This document shows, piece after piece, positions 7,089 through 13,924 of a DNA stretch of 13,924 nucleotides (position 1 is the stretch's first letter; each line of letters begins with the position of its first letter). The stretch lies in contig JBBQYA010000075.1 in the NCBI GenBank assembly GCA_038209155.1, positions 1 to 13,924 on the forward strand, given 5' to 3'. Position numbers and translations under genes: made by a program. The notes beneath the pieces were generated by a model. It was not told the DNA's origin. It searched no databases and saw only the letters and a program-made list of their open reading frames with translations. The DNA comes from JBBQYA01 sp038209155 (lineage in GTDB: Bacteria; Bacteroidota; Bacteroidia; Sphingobacteriales; Sphingobacteriaceae).

Positions 7089-8525
7089 ATGACAAAAATA
7101 ACTGTAGCAAAAGGCGACGGCATTGGTCCAGAAATTATGAATGCCACTTTAGACATAATTTTAAAAGCAGGAGCGGCCATTGAAATCGAAGAAATTGAAG
7201 TTGGTGAAAAGGTTTATCTAGGCGGTAACACATCTGGAATTGCATCAGAATCATGGGAAACAATAAGAAGAAATAAGATTTTTTTGAAGGCGCCTATTAC
7301 TACTCCACAGGGCGGAGGTTACAAAAGTTTAAATGTAACCACTCGAAAATTTCTTGGACTGTATTCTAATGTTCGCCCGTGCATGAGTTTACATCCATTT
7401 GTAAGCACAAAACATCCAATAATGGATATAGTGATTGTAAGAGAAAATGAAGAAGACTTATATGCTGGTATTGAACATCAACAAACAGATGAAGTAGTAC
7501 AATGCCTAAAATTAATAAGCCGACCTGGCTGTGAAAAAATTGTGCGATACGCTTTTGAATATGCAAAGCAACAAAACAGAAAAAAGGTTACTTGTTTTAC
7601 TAAAGATAATATCATGAAACAAACAGACGGTTTGTTTCATCAAGTGTTTGACGAAATAGCTAAAGAATATCCTGAAATCGAGAATGAACATTGGATAATA
7701 GATATAGGAGCAGCAAAAATGGCAGATACTCCAGAAGTTTTTGACATTCTGGTAATGCCAAATTTATATGGCGATGTACTTTCCGATATAGCTGCTCAAA
7801 TTACAGGTTCTGTAGGTTTAGCTGGGTCGGCAAATATTGGAGAAGAGTGTGCCATGTTTGAAGCCATTCACGGATCTGCACCAAGAAGAGCTGGGCAAAA
7901 TGTAGCCAATCCATCGGGCTTGTTGCAAGGAGCAATAATGATGCTGAACCACATAGGGCAAACAGAAATTGCTGAAAAAGTACAAAATGCATGGCTTAAA
8001 ACCATTGAAGACGGCATACATACTTACGATATTTACAAAGAAGGAATCAGCAAACAAAAAGTTAGTACTAAAGAATTTGCCGAAGCTATCATTGCAAATC
8101 TTGGTCAGAAACCTTCCATTTTAAAATCTGTAAACTATTCGAAAAATACTGCATTAAATCTTCCAAAATACAAACGGAAACCTTCTGCAAAAAAAGAACT
8201 TGTAGGCGTAGATATATTTGTTCATTGGTCTGAAAGCAATCCAAATGACTTAGCCGATAAAATGAAAAAGATAGAATTTAATGGAATTAAACTTTCTATG
8301 ATAACAAATAGAGGAATTAAAGTTTGGCCTGATGGTTTTAAAGAGACTTTCTGTACCGATCATTGGAGATGTAGGTTTAAGCCAAATGTAGATTCAGAAA
8401 TTACGAAAGAAAATATTATCGAATTGTTGAAAAATGCAATGACAGAAAATATTGATACTATAAAAACAGAAAATCTATATGAGTTTGACGGTAAAGCTGG
8501 ATATTCATTGGGTCAAGGGCAGTAA
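7089..8525 (+). CDS. icd: NADP-type isocitrate dehydrogenase, long (Thermus/Rickettsia-like) class
   Basis: A 478-residue enzyme oxidising isocitrate to 2-oxoglutarate and CO2 in the TCA cycle. Isocitrate-binding residues of the beta-decarboxylating dehydrogenase family are present: Ser80, Asn82, Arg86 and Arg96 in 'SLNVTTRKFLGLYSNVRP', Arg118 in VREN, Tyr125, and Lys172 in TKDNIMK. Metal-binding aspartates lie in 'NLYGDVLSD' (Asp229, Asp233). Ser80 with Asn82 favours isocitrate over isopropylmalate. The cofactor loop 'HGSAPRRAGQNVANP' (261-275) has Arg266 and Arg267 where the E. coli NADP enzyme has Lys and Tyr; two positive residues and no Asp favour NADP. Residues 345-478 are the extra C-terminal domain of the long class, absent from E. 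coli Icd. It starts 92 bases from the divergent LysR start, and a small CutA-like gene follows after 17 bases. Confidence 0.93.
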   Translation: MTKITVAKGDGIGPEIMNATLDIILKAGAAIEIEEIEVGEKVYLGGNTSGIASESWETIRRNKIFLKAPITTPQGGGYKSLNVTTRKFLGLYSNVRPCMSLHPFVSTKHPIMDIVIVRENEEDLYAGIEHQQTDEVVQCLKLISRPGCEKIVRYAFEYAKQQNRKKVTCFTKDNIMKQTDGLFHQVFDEIAKEYPEIENEHWIIDIGAAKMADTPEVFDILVMPNLYGDVLSDIAAQITGSVGLAGSANIGEECAMFEAIHGSAPRRAGQNVANPSGLLQGAIMMLNHIGQTEIAEKVQNAWLKTIEDGIHTYDIYKEGISKQKVSTKEFAEAIIANLGQKPSILKSVNYSKNTALNLPKYKRKPSAKKELVGVDIFVHWSESNPNDLADKMKKIEFNGIKLSMITNRGIKVWPDGFKETFCTDHWRCRFKPNVDSEITKENIIELLKNAMTENIDTIKTENLYEFDGKAGYSLGQGQ

Positions 8526-8542
8526 TTCATAATTTAAATAAA

Positions 8543-8854
8543 ATGGTAAACCTAGTAATTTATTTAAAAATAAAATTTGATGCAAAGGACTTAATAAAAT
8601 TTTTACTAATTGAAAAATTAATTGCATCGGGATCTATTGACCAAAACAATATTTCTTACAGAATGGAAAATGAAATTTTTACAGAAGGATTTTATAGTGT
8701 AATAACAGCCCAAACTAAGTACCTTTTGTTTAGTGAAATTGTAAAAGCAATCGAGCAAAAAATCGGTGAAGAAGTGCCAATTCATGCAACGCCGATTGTT
8801 GGTTCCAGCAATGCTTTCGATCAGGAGATAAGAATAAATACCAATTCAGTTTAA
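8543..8854 (+). CDS. Small CutA-like protein linked to icd
   Basis: A 103-residue protein with no signal peptide or true membrane segment. Its pattern follows the CutA1 ferredoxin-like fold: an N-terminal beta-strand (VNLVIYLKI), a helix with 'LIKFLLIEKLIASGSID' (17-33) that parallels 'a..la..Ll.erLaAcvn', a hairpin with 'YRMENEIFTE' (39-48) that parallels the CutA 'Y.WeG.i.e..E', a strand 'SVITAQTK' (52-59) that parallels 'llikT', then a helix and 'EEVPIHATPIVGSSNAF' (77-92), which parallels 'yevPei...pi..gn..y'. Similarity is remote and made by eye. CutA proteins are trimers related in fold to PII signalling proteins; their roles in metal tolerance are debated. The 17-base gap from icd implies co-transcription, so a role beside isocitrate dehydrogenase is more likely than copper tolerance. 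It is the last gene before a long spacer. Confidence 0.6.
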   Translation: MVNLVIYLKIKFDAKDLIKFLLIEKLIASGSIDQNNISYRMENEIFTEGFYSVITAQTKYLLFSEIVKAIEQKIGEEVPIHATPIVGSSNAFDQEIRINTNSV

Positions 8855-9516
8855 AAGCAAAAATTATTTAAAACAAAAATTTGAATCCAATAAATAGGAG
8901 ATAGAATGTAAAATTCTTAAAAAAAAATTTGGTAGAAGTGAAAAATAATAAAACCATTAAAAGAGAAAAAGTAAAAAATCTAAATGGATTCAAAAAGTAT
9001 AATTTAACTACTTTAATCAATTAAATCTTAAGTATAAAAAGCGGAAGTCCTTTGTAAGGGTTGATGCAGAAATGAAGATAAAAGAAATGATATCTATTTA
9101 AGTTTTGTAGTGATAGTATTATTTTGGATGTTAGATTTTAGATAAAAAGATTTACACGATAGTAAGTTTTGGTATCACTCAAAATTATAATAGGCATTAT
9201 TGAGATTAAATTGCCTTCAATTAAAATGAAATTAGGCGATCAAAAAACAAAAATTAAAACGATTAAATAATAACTTTTTAGCGATTGGCAACCGTGAAAT
9301 ATCAATGAATATTTTTTTAAGTAAAATTTAGTTTCATCAGAACAAAAAAATCAATTTTTGAGAACGATTGGCAAAGGATGATAAAACATCTTTTAAAAGA
9401 ATTCCTCTACCTAAAAAGAATAGTAAAAAACTAAAAAAAATAATGAGTGTTGCAGAAGAAAAAGGTTCAAAATTTAAAATTAATTCGGATGTTATTATTC
9501 AGTTTTTTAAGTAAAA
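8855..9516. other. AT-rich gene-poor spacer before the DUF6671 operon
   Basis: This 662-base spacer is A-rich and stop-rich. It holds a short hairpin in a slightly GC-richer patch (CCTT-tgt-AAGG, 9049-9059), a cluster of short repeated words at 9099-9179 (TAAGTTTTG twice, GATAGTA twice, AGTGATA and TATCACT as inverted arms 57 bases apart), and a possible 48-codon ORF at its right end. I found no TAnnTTTG box at the right spacing, no RNA gene and no recognisable gene remnant. Confidence 0.55.
9368..9514 (+). CDS. Possible small Lys-rich protein just upstream of the DUF6671 gene
   Basis: A TTG at 9368 opens a 48-residue frame ending in TAA at 9512-9514, two bases before the ATG of the DUF6671 gene. 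The frame closes just upstream (TGA at 9359-9361), so the start cannot lie much further left. A shorter 23-residue version starts at the ATG at 9443. The product would be strongly basic (13 Lys in 48) with 'KRIPLPKKNSKKLKKI' near residues 10-25, and it lacks a signal peptide or known motif. The tight spacing to the next gene is the best argument that it is translated, perhaps as a leader coupled to the downstream start. I do not recognise it, and a chance frame in A-rich DNA is equally likely. Confidence 0.2.
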   Translation: MAKDDKTSFKRIPLPKKNSKKLKKIMSVAEEKGSKFKINSDVIIQFFK

Positions 9517-10353
9517 ATGTTTGAAGGAAGAAATTTGCTAATTGCAACCAAACACGAAAAAGAAAAAGTAATTTCTCCTATTTTAGAAAAAGCGTTGGGG
9601 GTAAAATGCATTGTGGCTCCCAATTTTGATACAGATGAATTAGGTACTTTCACTGGTGAGGTTGAGAGAAAAGATGATCCCATAACTACAGCAAGAAATA
9701 AATGTTTATTGGCGATGCAATTGGCAGAGTGTGATATGGCAATTGCAAGTGAGGGATCTTTTGGTTCTCATCCCTATATTCCATTTGTAAGAGCAGACGA
9801 CGAAATTTTGCTATTCATCGATAAGAAAAATGATTTAGAAATAGTGGTTAGAGAGCTTAGTACTGAAACAAATTTCAATGGTTCTGAAATAAAATCAGAA
9901 AAAGAATTGCGAGACTTTGCAGATGCCGCACTGTTTCCAACCCATGGTTTGATTGTCAGAAAGCAAAAAGACGATTATTCGGAAATTAAAAAGGGCATAT
10001 CAGATTGGGAAACATTAATAGAGGTTTACCGTCATTTTAGCAAATTGGATGGGCATGCTTATATTGAAACCGATATGAGAGCTTTGTATAATCCTACACG
10101 AATGAAAATTATCGAAAGAGCTGCTCAAAAATTAGCTGAAAAGATAAACTCTCAATGCCCAGAATGCAATTATCCAGGTTTTGGAGTGATGGATATTAAA
10201 GAAGGTCTTCCCTGTGAATTATGTAATTTTCCGACCCGTTCGACTTTAAGTTTTATTTATATCTGTCAGAAATGTGCTTATAGAAAAGAAGAAAAATATC
10301 CGAACGGGAAAACAAAAGAAGATCCACGGTATTGCGATGTTTGTAACCCATAA
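9517..10353 (+). CDS. DUF6671-type protein with C-terminal double zinc ribbon
   Basis: A 278-residue cytosolic protein of unknown function. Residues 1-205 form an alpha/beta domain with an opening strand (RNLLIATKHEKE), a conserved-looking 'TGEVERKDDPITTARNKCL' (46-64), 'CDMAIASEGSFGSHPYIPF' (72-90) and 'FPTHGLIVRK' (140-149). Residues 214-276 carry four CxxC pairs (C214/C217, C233/C236, C250/C253, C273/C276), the right number for two treble-Cys4 zinc-binding units. I recall this architecture as DUF6671, common in Bacteroidota. The N-terminal Arg-Asn-Lys helix followed by an acidic 'SEG' strand is loosely reminiscent of NTP-pyrophosphatase folds, but that is only an impression. Sua5 starts 11 bases after the stop and PyrC overlaps Sua5, so it heads a three-gene unit. 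Its ATG at 9517 sits in an A-rich leader. Confidence 0.75.
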   Translation: MFEGRNLLIATKHEKEKVISPILEKALGVKCIVAPNFDTDELGTFTGEVERKDDPITTARNKCLLAMQLAECDMAIASEGSFGSHPYIPFVRADDEILLFIDKKNDLEIVVRELSTETNFNGSEIKSEKELRDFADAALFPTHGLIVRKQKDDYSEIKKGISDWETLIEVYRHFSKLDGHAYIETDMRALYNPTRMKIIERAAQKLAEKINSQCPECNYPGFGVMDIKEGLPCELCNFPTRSTLSFIYICQKCAYRKEEKYPNGKTKEDPRYCDVCNP

Positions 10354-10364
10354 ACAAAAAAATT

Positions 10365-11324
10365 TTGATAACTACAGATCTTGAAAGAGCAAAAAAAGTT
10401 TTAATACAAAACGAACTAATTGCTATTCCGACCGAAACAGTTTATGGTATAGCAGGTAATGCTTTCAGCGAAACCGCTATAAAAAAAATATTTGAATTAA
10501 AAAAGAGACCGCATTTTAATCCTTTAATTGTTCATATAAAATCGACTGAATATTTGTTGGAGATAGTAGAGAGCATACCGCTAATAGCACAAAAATTGGC
10601 ATCTGCTTTTTGGCCAGGACCGCTTACATTAGTTCTGAAAAAAAATGAAAAGATTCCTGCAAGTGTTACCTCTGGAAAAGACACGGTTGCTGTAAGAGTA
10701 CCTAATCATAAATTGACTTTGGATCTCTTGCAACAATTGGATTTCCCATTAGTTGCGCCGAGTGCTAATCCATTTGGATCCATCAGTCCTACAAGTGCAT
10801 TACATGTTTCTAATTATTTTGGAGAAAAACTTAGTGTGATTTTGGATGGAGGAATTTGCGAAAAAGGAATAGAATCTACTATCATTGGATTTGAAAATGA
10901 GCAACCAGTTTTGTACAGACATGGTTCTTTGTCAATTGAAGAAATAGAAAAAGTGGCTGGGCCATTGATTATACGAACTAAAGAAAACGTCGAACCAAAT
11001 GCACCAGGCATGCTATCAAGACATTACGCTCCCGAAACTAAAACCTATCTTACAAGCAAATTGATGAATATGATTGAACGATTTGAAGGAAAGAAAATAG
11101 GTGTTCTTGTTTTTAAAAATAAAGTTTTAGATTCAAGAATTAGTTATGTAGAAGTTTTGTCGTCCAATGGTAATTACGAAGAAGCAGCAAGCAATTTATA
11201 TGGTGCAATGCATCGTTTAGATCAATTTGAACTGGATATTATTTTAGCTGAAAAACTTCCTGATCACGACTTGGGCAAAACGATTAACGATCGTCTTGAA
11301 CGGGCATCAAAAAACAAGGAATGA
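10365..11324 (+). CDS. sua5: Threonylcarbamoyl-AMP synthase, long Sua5 form
   Basis: A 319-residue enzyme that makes threonylcarbamoyl-AMP from threonine, bicarbonate and ATP, the first step of t6A modification at position 37 of ANN-decoding tRNAs. The YrdC/Sua5 domain spans about 3-200: 'IPTETVYGIAGNA' (21-33), 'ELKKRPHFNPLIVHI' (44-58) with the KxR signature, 'FWPGPLTLVL' (82-91), 'VAVRVP' and 'APSANPFGSISPT' (131-143). The linker 'PGMLSRHYAP' (214-223) and a C-terminal Sua5 domain to residue 319 mark the long form rather than the short TsaC. Translation starts at TTG (10365): no in-frame ATG lies near the N terminus, and the TTG gives the normal family start just before the first helix. 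It lies 11 bases after the DUF6671 gene, and its TGA overlaps the pyrC ATG. Confidence 0.95.
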   Translation: MITTDLERAKKVLIQNELIAIPTETVYGIAGNAFSETAIKKIFELKKRPHFNPLIVHIKSTEYLLEIVESIPLIAQKLASAFWPGPLTLVLKKNEKIPASVTSGKDTVAVRVPNHKLTLDLLQQLDFPLVAPSANPFGSISPTSALHVSNYFGEKLSVILDGGICEKGIESTIIGFENEQPVLYRHGSLSIEEIEKVAGPLIIRTKENVEPNAPGMLSRHYAPETKTYLTSKLMNMIERFEGKKIGVLVFKNKVLDSRISYVEVLSSNGNYEEAASNLYGAMHRLDQFELDIILAEKLPDHDLGKTINDRLERASKNKE

Positions 11325-12673
11325 AAACCATAATTCGAAATGCTTTTCATGTAAATGAAGGTAGTATTACAAAAAAGGATATTCTTTTATCAAATGATAG
11401 AATCGAAAAAATTCAATCAGAGATTAGTCTAAACGCTAATTCTTCCTATCACGAGATCGATGCAGAAGGTCTTTATTTATTTCCAGGAATTATTGATGAT
11501 CAGGTTCATTTTCGTGAACCAGGTTTAACCCATAAAGGCACAATTTATACGGAATCAAAAGCCGCAGTGGCTGGAGGAATTACCTCTTTCATGGAAATGC
11601 CAAACACCATTCCCAATACTCTAACTCAAGAATTATTAGAAGATAAATATGTTATTGCAGCAAAAAACTCTTTAGCAAATTATTCTTTTTTTATGGGAAT
11701 AAATAAGGATAATTTAGAAGAGGCATTAAAGACCAGCATAGAAAATGTATGTGGAATTTCGGATGATGGACTTTATTTTAATAATGATGAAGGAATTTTA
11801 GCTAATTATCCTGAATTTTTAGAAATACTTTTTTCGAGAACAGAAACGCTGGTTGCTTTACACTCTGAAAATGAAGCCATCATTAAGAGTAATTTAAATA
11901 AATACAAAATAGAGTTTGAAGATAATATTCCATTTAAACTGCATTCACTTATAAGAAGTGAAGAAGCATGTTTGACGGCAACCAAAAGTGTTTTAGAAAT
12001 TGCAAAAAAACATAATAACCGACTTCATTTATTGCATATTTCAACATTAGCCGAAGCAAATTTATTTGAAAACATACTTCCAGTTTCCCAAAAAAGAATT
12101 ACAGCCGAAGCGTGTGTTCACCATCTTTATTTTTCGGATAAAGATTATGAAAAACTAGGAGCTAAAATTAAGTGGAACCCATCTATTAAAACTGAAGCAG
12201 ATAAGAATGGATTATTAGCTTCCTTAATTAATAACAAATTAGATATTATAGCCACAGATCATGCTCCACATACTATAATGGAAAAAAATGGAAATTATTT
12301 TGAAGCTTTATCTGGAGGTCCTTTGGTACAACATTCACTGTCAACCATGCTTGAACTTTATCATCAAAGTAAAATAAGCTTAGAAAAAATCGTTGAAAAA
12401 ATGTGTCATCATGTTGCAGAAATATATAAAATTAAAGAAAGAGGGTACCTGCGCGAGGGTTATTATGCTGATTTAGTTTTAGTTGATTTGAATAAACCTT
12501 GGAAAGTTAGTTCAGAAAATATTTTATACAAATGCAAGTGGTCACCATCGGAAAATCAAGTTTTCCAAAGCCAAGTAGTGAAAACAATAGTAAATGGTAA
12601 TTTAGTTTACGAAAATGGAAAATTCAACGAAAACAAAAATGGGATGAGATTGAAATTTTCAAAAATTAGATAG
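11321..12673 (+). CDS. pyrC: Dihydroorotase (class I)
   Basis: A 450-residue amidohydrolase closing carbamoyl-aspartate to dihydroorotate in de novo pyrimidine synthesis. The metal-site strand reads 'GIIDDQVHFREPGLTHKG' (56-73), so the usual HxH is QxH (Gln61, His63); Arg65 and Asn95 bind substrate. Further metal or catalytic positions are present: SDDG (147-150), His181 ('ALHSEN'), His239 ('LLHIST') and Asp313 in 'ATDHAPHT'. The Lys that is carbamylated in many dihydroorotases has no obvious counterpart here; the SDDG aspartate probably bridges the metals, as in Bacillus-type enzymes. I recall the QVHFREPG variant from other Bacteroidota, so it is probably a lineage trait, not damage. The ATG overlaps the Sua5 stop (ATGA, 11321-11324), which implies translational coupling. 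The gene ends the operon; 260 bases follow before the next gene. Confidence 0.93.
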   Translation: MKTIIRNAFHVNEGSITKKDILLSNDRIEKIQSEISLNANSSYHEIDAEGLYLFPGIIDDQVHFREPGLTHKGTIYTESKAAVAGGITSFMEMPNTIPNTLTQELLEDKYVIAAKNSLANYSFFMGINKDNLEEALKTSIENVCGISDDGLYFNNDEGILANYPEFLEILFSRTETLVALHSENEAIIKSNLNKYKIEFEDNIPFKLHSLIRSEEACLTATKSVLEIAKKHNNRLHLLHISTLAEANLFENILPVSQKRITAEACVHHLYFSDKDYEKLGAKIKWNPSIKTEADKNGLLASLINNKLDIIATDHAPHTIMEKNGNYFEALSGGPLVQHSLSTMLELYHQSKISLEKIVEKMCHHVAEIYKIKERGYLREGYYADLVLVDLNKPWKVSSENILYKCKWSPSENQVFQSQVVKTIVNGNLVYENGKFNENKNGMRLKFSKIR

Positions 12674-12834
12674 ATTTAGAAATTGGCAAATCAACCTAAA
12701 CTCAATTTTACACAGAAAATTATTTTTTACAAAGCCTAATAATGGAAACAAAATCGTTCTTTGATGGTAAATTTCTTTTAATCATTTTTAAGATTGCGAA
12801 ATAATTTAGCTTTAAATATTTTTATGAAAGCGAT

Positions 12835-12854
12835 ATCAAACTATTTGATTTTTT
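12835..12854 (+). terminator. Weak terminator-like hairpin after pyrC
   Basis: ATCAAA (12835-12840) and TTTGAT (12844-12849) form a perfect 6-bp inverted repeat with a 3-base loop, running into a T tract (12849-12854). The shape is that of a Rho-independent terminator, but the stem has one G-C pair only, and the hairpin lies about 160 bases past the pyrC stop. The rest of this 260-base spacer shows no clear promoter; TAGCTTTA near 12808 is one base off the -7 consensus. Confidence 0.25.
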
Positions 12855-12933
12855 GATGTTATGTTAAGATTATTTAATTGAGTAAATAGCTAAAAAAGCA
12901 CATTATTTTTAATACCTATCGAGAAACAACTTT

Positions 12934-13893
12934 ATGAATTTAGACCTGCTAATAGAAAATCTTACTAACCCAGCACTGTTATTTTTCGTGCTTGGTATTA
13001 TTTCGGTTTATCTAAAAAGCGACCTAGAAATACCACCTAATTCATCTAAATTTATTTCTCTTTATTTGCTTTTTGCCATCGGTTTCAAAGGAGGTCAAGA
13101 ATTATCTCACGAAGCCTTTACAAGTGAAATTATATGGTCGATATTATTTGGTATTGGCATTTCACTTTTTATCCCGTTTTATACTTTTTTTATTTTAAAA
13201 AAGAGGTTAAACGTATTTGATTCAGGAGCGGTAGCAGCAGCGTATGGTTCAGTAAGTGCTGTTACTTTTGTTACCGCAGTTTCCTTTTTAGAAATACAAC
13301 AGCTAAATCTTAACGGTCATATGGTGGCAATTATGGCTTTAATGGAGTCACCAGCGATTATTATCGGGATATTATTAATTTCCATTTACAACAAAGATGA
13401 ATCGAAAATAAATAAACGTTCTATTATAAATCATTCCTTAACCAATGGTAGTGTGCTTCTGATTCTTGGAAGTTTAGCCATAGGATACCTAGCTAGTGCT
13501 AAGCAAGCAGAGGGAATTAAACCTTTTACAAATGATCTTTTTAAAGGATTTCTTGCTATTTTTCTCTTAGATATGGGAATCACTAGCGGCAGAAAGTTAA
13601 AATCTTTCTTTGCATTTGGGTGGTTTCCGTTTTTGTTTGCCATTATTATTCCATTGTTAAATGGATGTTTTTTTGCATGGTTAAGTTTTATTGTAACGGC
13701 AGATACAACCGATAGATTTATGTTTGCAGTTTTGGCTGCAAGTGCTTCTTACATTGCAGTACCAGCAGCAATGAAAATTTCTGTCCCGAAATCTAATCCC
13801 GGTTTGTATTTACCTATGGCTTTAGCCATCACTTTTCCAATAAATATTACTATCGGTATGCCCTTGTACTTTTTTATTGTCCAAAATTATTAA
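12934..13893 (+). CDS. sbtA: SbtA-type sodium-dependent bicarbonate permease
   Basis: A 319-residue inner-membrane protein of the SbtA (DUF897) family, which in cyanobacteria imports bicarbonate with sodium. About ten hydrophobic segments form two repeats, near 12-28, 40-52, 66-87, 98-118, 128-152, 172-188, 202-217, 227-252, 262-280 and 292-316. Family phrases are clear: 'SDLEIPPNSSKFISLYLLFAIGFKGG' spans 29-54, 'AAYGSVSAVTFVTA' (102-115), 'GHMVAIMALMESPAIIIGI' (128-146), and 'ASASYIAVPAAMKISVPKSN' (269-288) followed by 'LYLPMALAITFPINITIGMP' (291-310). The two small-residue Ser/Ala loops are the substrate-binding crossing of the elevator fold. A short cytosolic loop (153-165) splits the halves. 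In many genomes a PII-like SbtB gene is adjacent; only 31 bases remain here, too few to tell. The role in a non-photosynthetic host would be bicarbonate supply for carboxylations. Confidence 0.9.
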   Translation: MNLDLLIENLTNPALLFFVLGIISVYLKSDLEIPPNSSKFISLYLLFAIGFKGGQELSHEAFTSEIIWSILFGIGISLFIPFYTFFILKKRLNVFDSGAVAAAYGSVSAVTFVTAVSFLEIQQLNLNGHMVAIMALMESPAIIIGILLISIYNKDESKINKRSIINHSLTNGSVLLILGSLAIGYLASAKQAEGIKPFTNDLFKGFLAIFLLDMGITSGRKLKSFFAFGWFPFLFAIIIPLLNGCFFAWLSFIVTADTTDRFMFAVLAASASYIAVPAAMKISVPKSNPGLYLPMALAITFPINITIGMPLYFFIVQNY

Positions 13894-13924
13894 GGAAATT
13901 TTATTTTATGTGGATGTAAGTTTG

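Noticed and set aside
7801..8057. Minus-strand ORFs opposite isocitrate dehydrogenase
   Set aside because: Antisense shadows of icd; low-complexity translations without family features.
7089..8525. 3-isopropylmalate or tartrate dehydrogenase instead of isocitrate dehydrogenase
   Set aside because: The Ser80-x-Asn82 pair, VREN block and long C-terminal domain fit isocitrate dehydrogenase of the long class; no leucine or tartrate genes are near.
9041..9075. GC-richer patch with a small CCTT/AAGG hairpin as a small RNA or tRNA remnant
   Set aside because: Only a 4-bp stem, with no cloverleaf, CCA end or promoter.
13908..13924. Start of a next gene after sbtA, possibly a PII-like sbtB
   Set aside because: The ATG at 13908 runs into a stop after two codons; a GTG at 13910 is open but only five codons are visible, so nothing can be identified.

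Overview
The window is AT-rich and reads as a chromosomal segment of a Bacteroidota bacterium. The evidence is the weak or absent Shine-Dalgarno sequences in A-rich leaders, one TAnnTTTG-type promoter candidate, a TTG start, a 'DDQVHFREPG' dihydroorotase and a DUF6671-type protein. I cannot place it below phylum level with confidence. No tRNA, rRNA, CRISPR array, insertion sequence or integrase was seen.

Layout. (1) 2-391: C-terminal end of pyruvate kinase, cut by the window edge. (2) 392-1208: long gene-poor leader with one doubtful small ORF and a plausible promoter. (3) 1209-5684: a three-gene type I secretion operon (ABC exporter, HlyD-type adaptor, TolC-type outer-membrane channel). Its ABC protein keeps Walker A, but the signature, Walker B and H-loop residues are all degenerate. 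(4) 5685-6072: convergent spacer. (5) 6073-8854: a CbbR-like LysR regulator divergent from an NADP-type isocitrate dehydrogenase of the long Thermus/Rickettsia class, followed by a small protein resembling CutA. (6) 8855-9516: gene-poor spacer with a possible 48-codon basic ORF. (7) 9517-12673: a tight operon of a DUF6671 protein, Sua5 (tRNA t6A synthesis) and dihydroorotase (pyrimidine synthesis). (8) 12934-13893: an SbtA-type sodium-dependent bicarbonate permease.

How the genes fit together. The three transport genes should form one envelope-spanning exporter; no cargo gene is recognisable nearby. The middle and right parts carry central carbon and nitrogen genes: pyruvate kinase, isocitrate dehydrogenase (which makes 2-oxoglutarate and CO2), a bicarbonate importer and pyrimidine synthesis (which consumes bicarbonate-derived carbamoyl phosphate). 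A CbbR-like regulator, a class often tied to inorganic carbon or 2-oxoglutarate sensing, sits among them. Coordinated control is an inference only.

I see no clearly new multi-gene system. The best leads are the motif-degenerate ABC exporter, the CutA-like partner of isocitrate dehydrogenase with its CbbR-like regulator, and the two-part DUF6671 protein heading the Sua5-PyrC operon.
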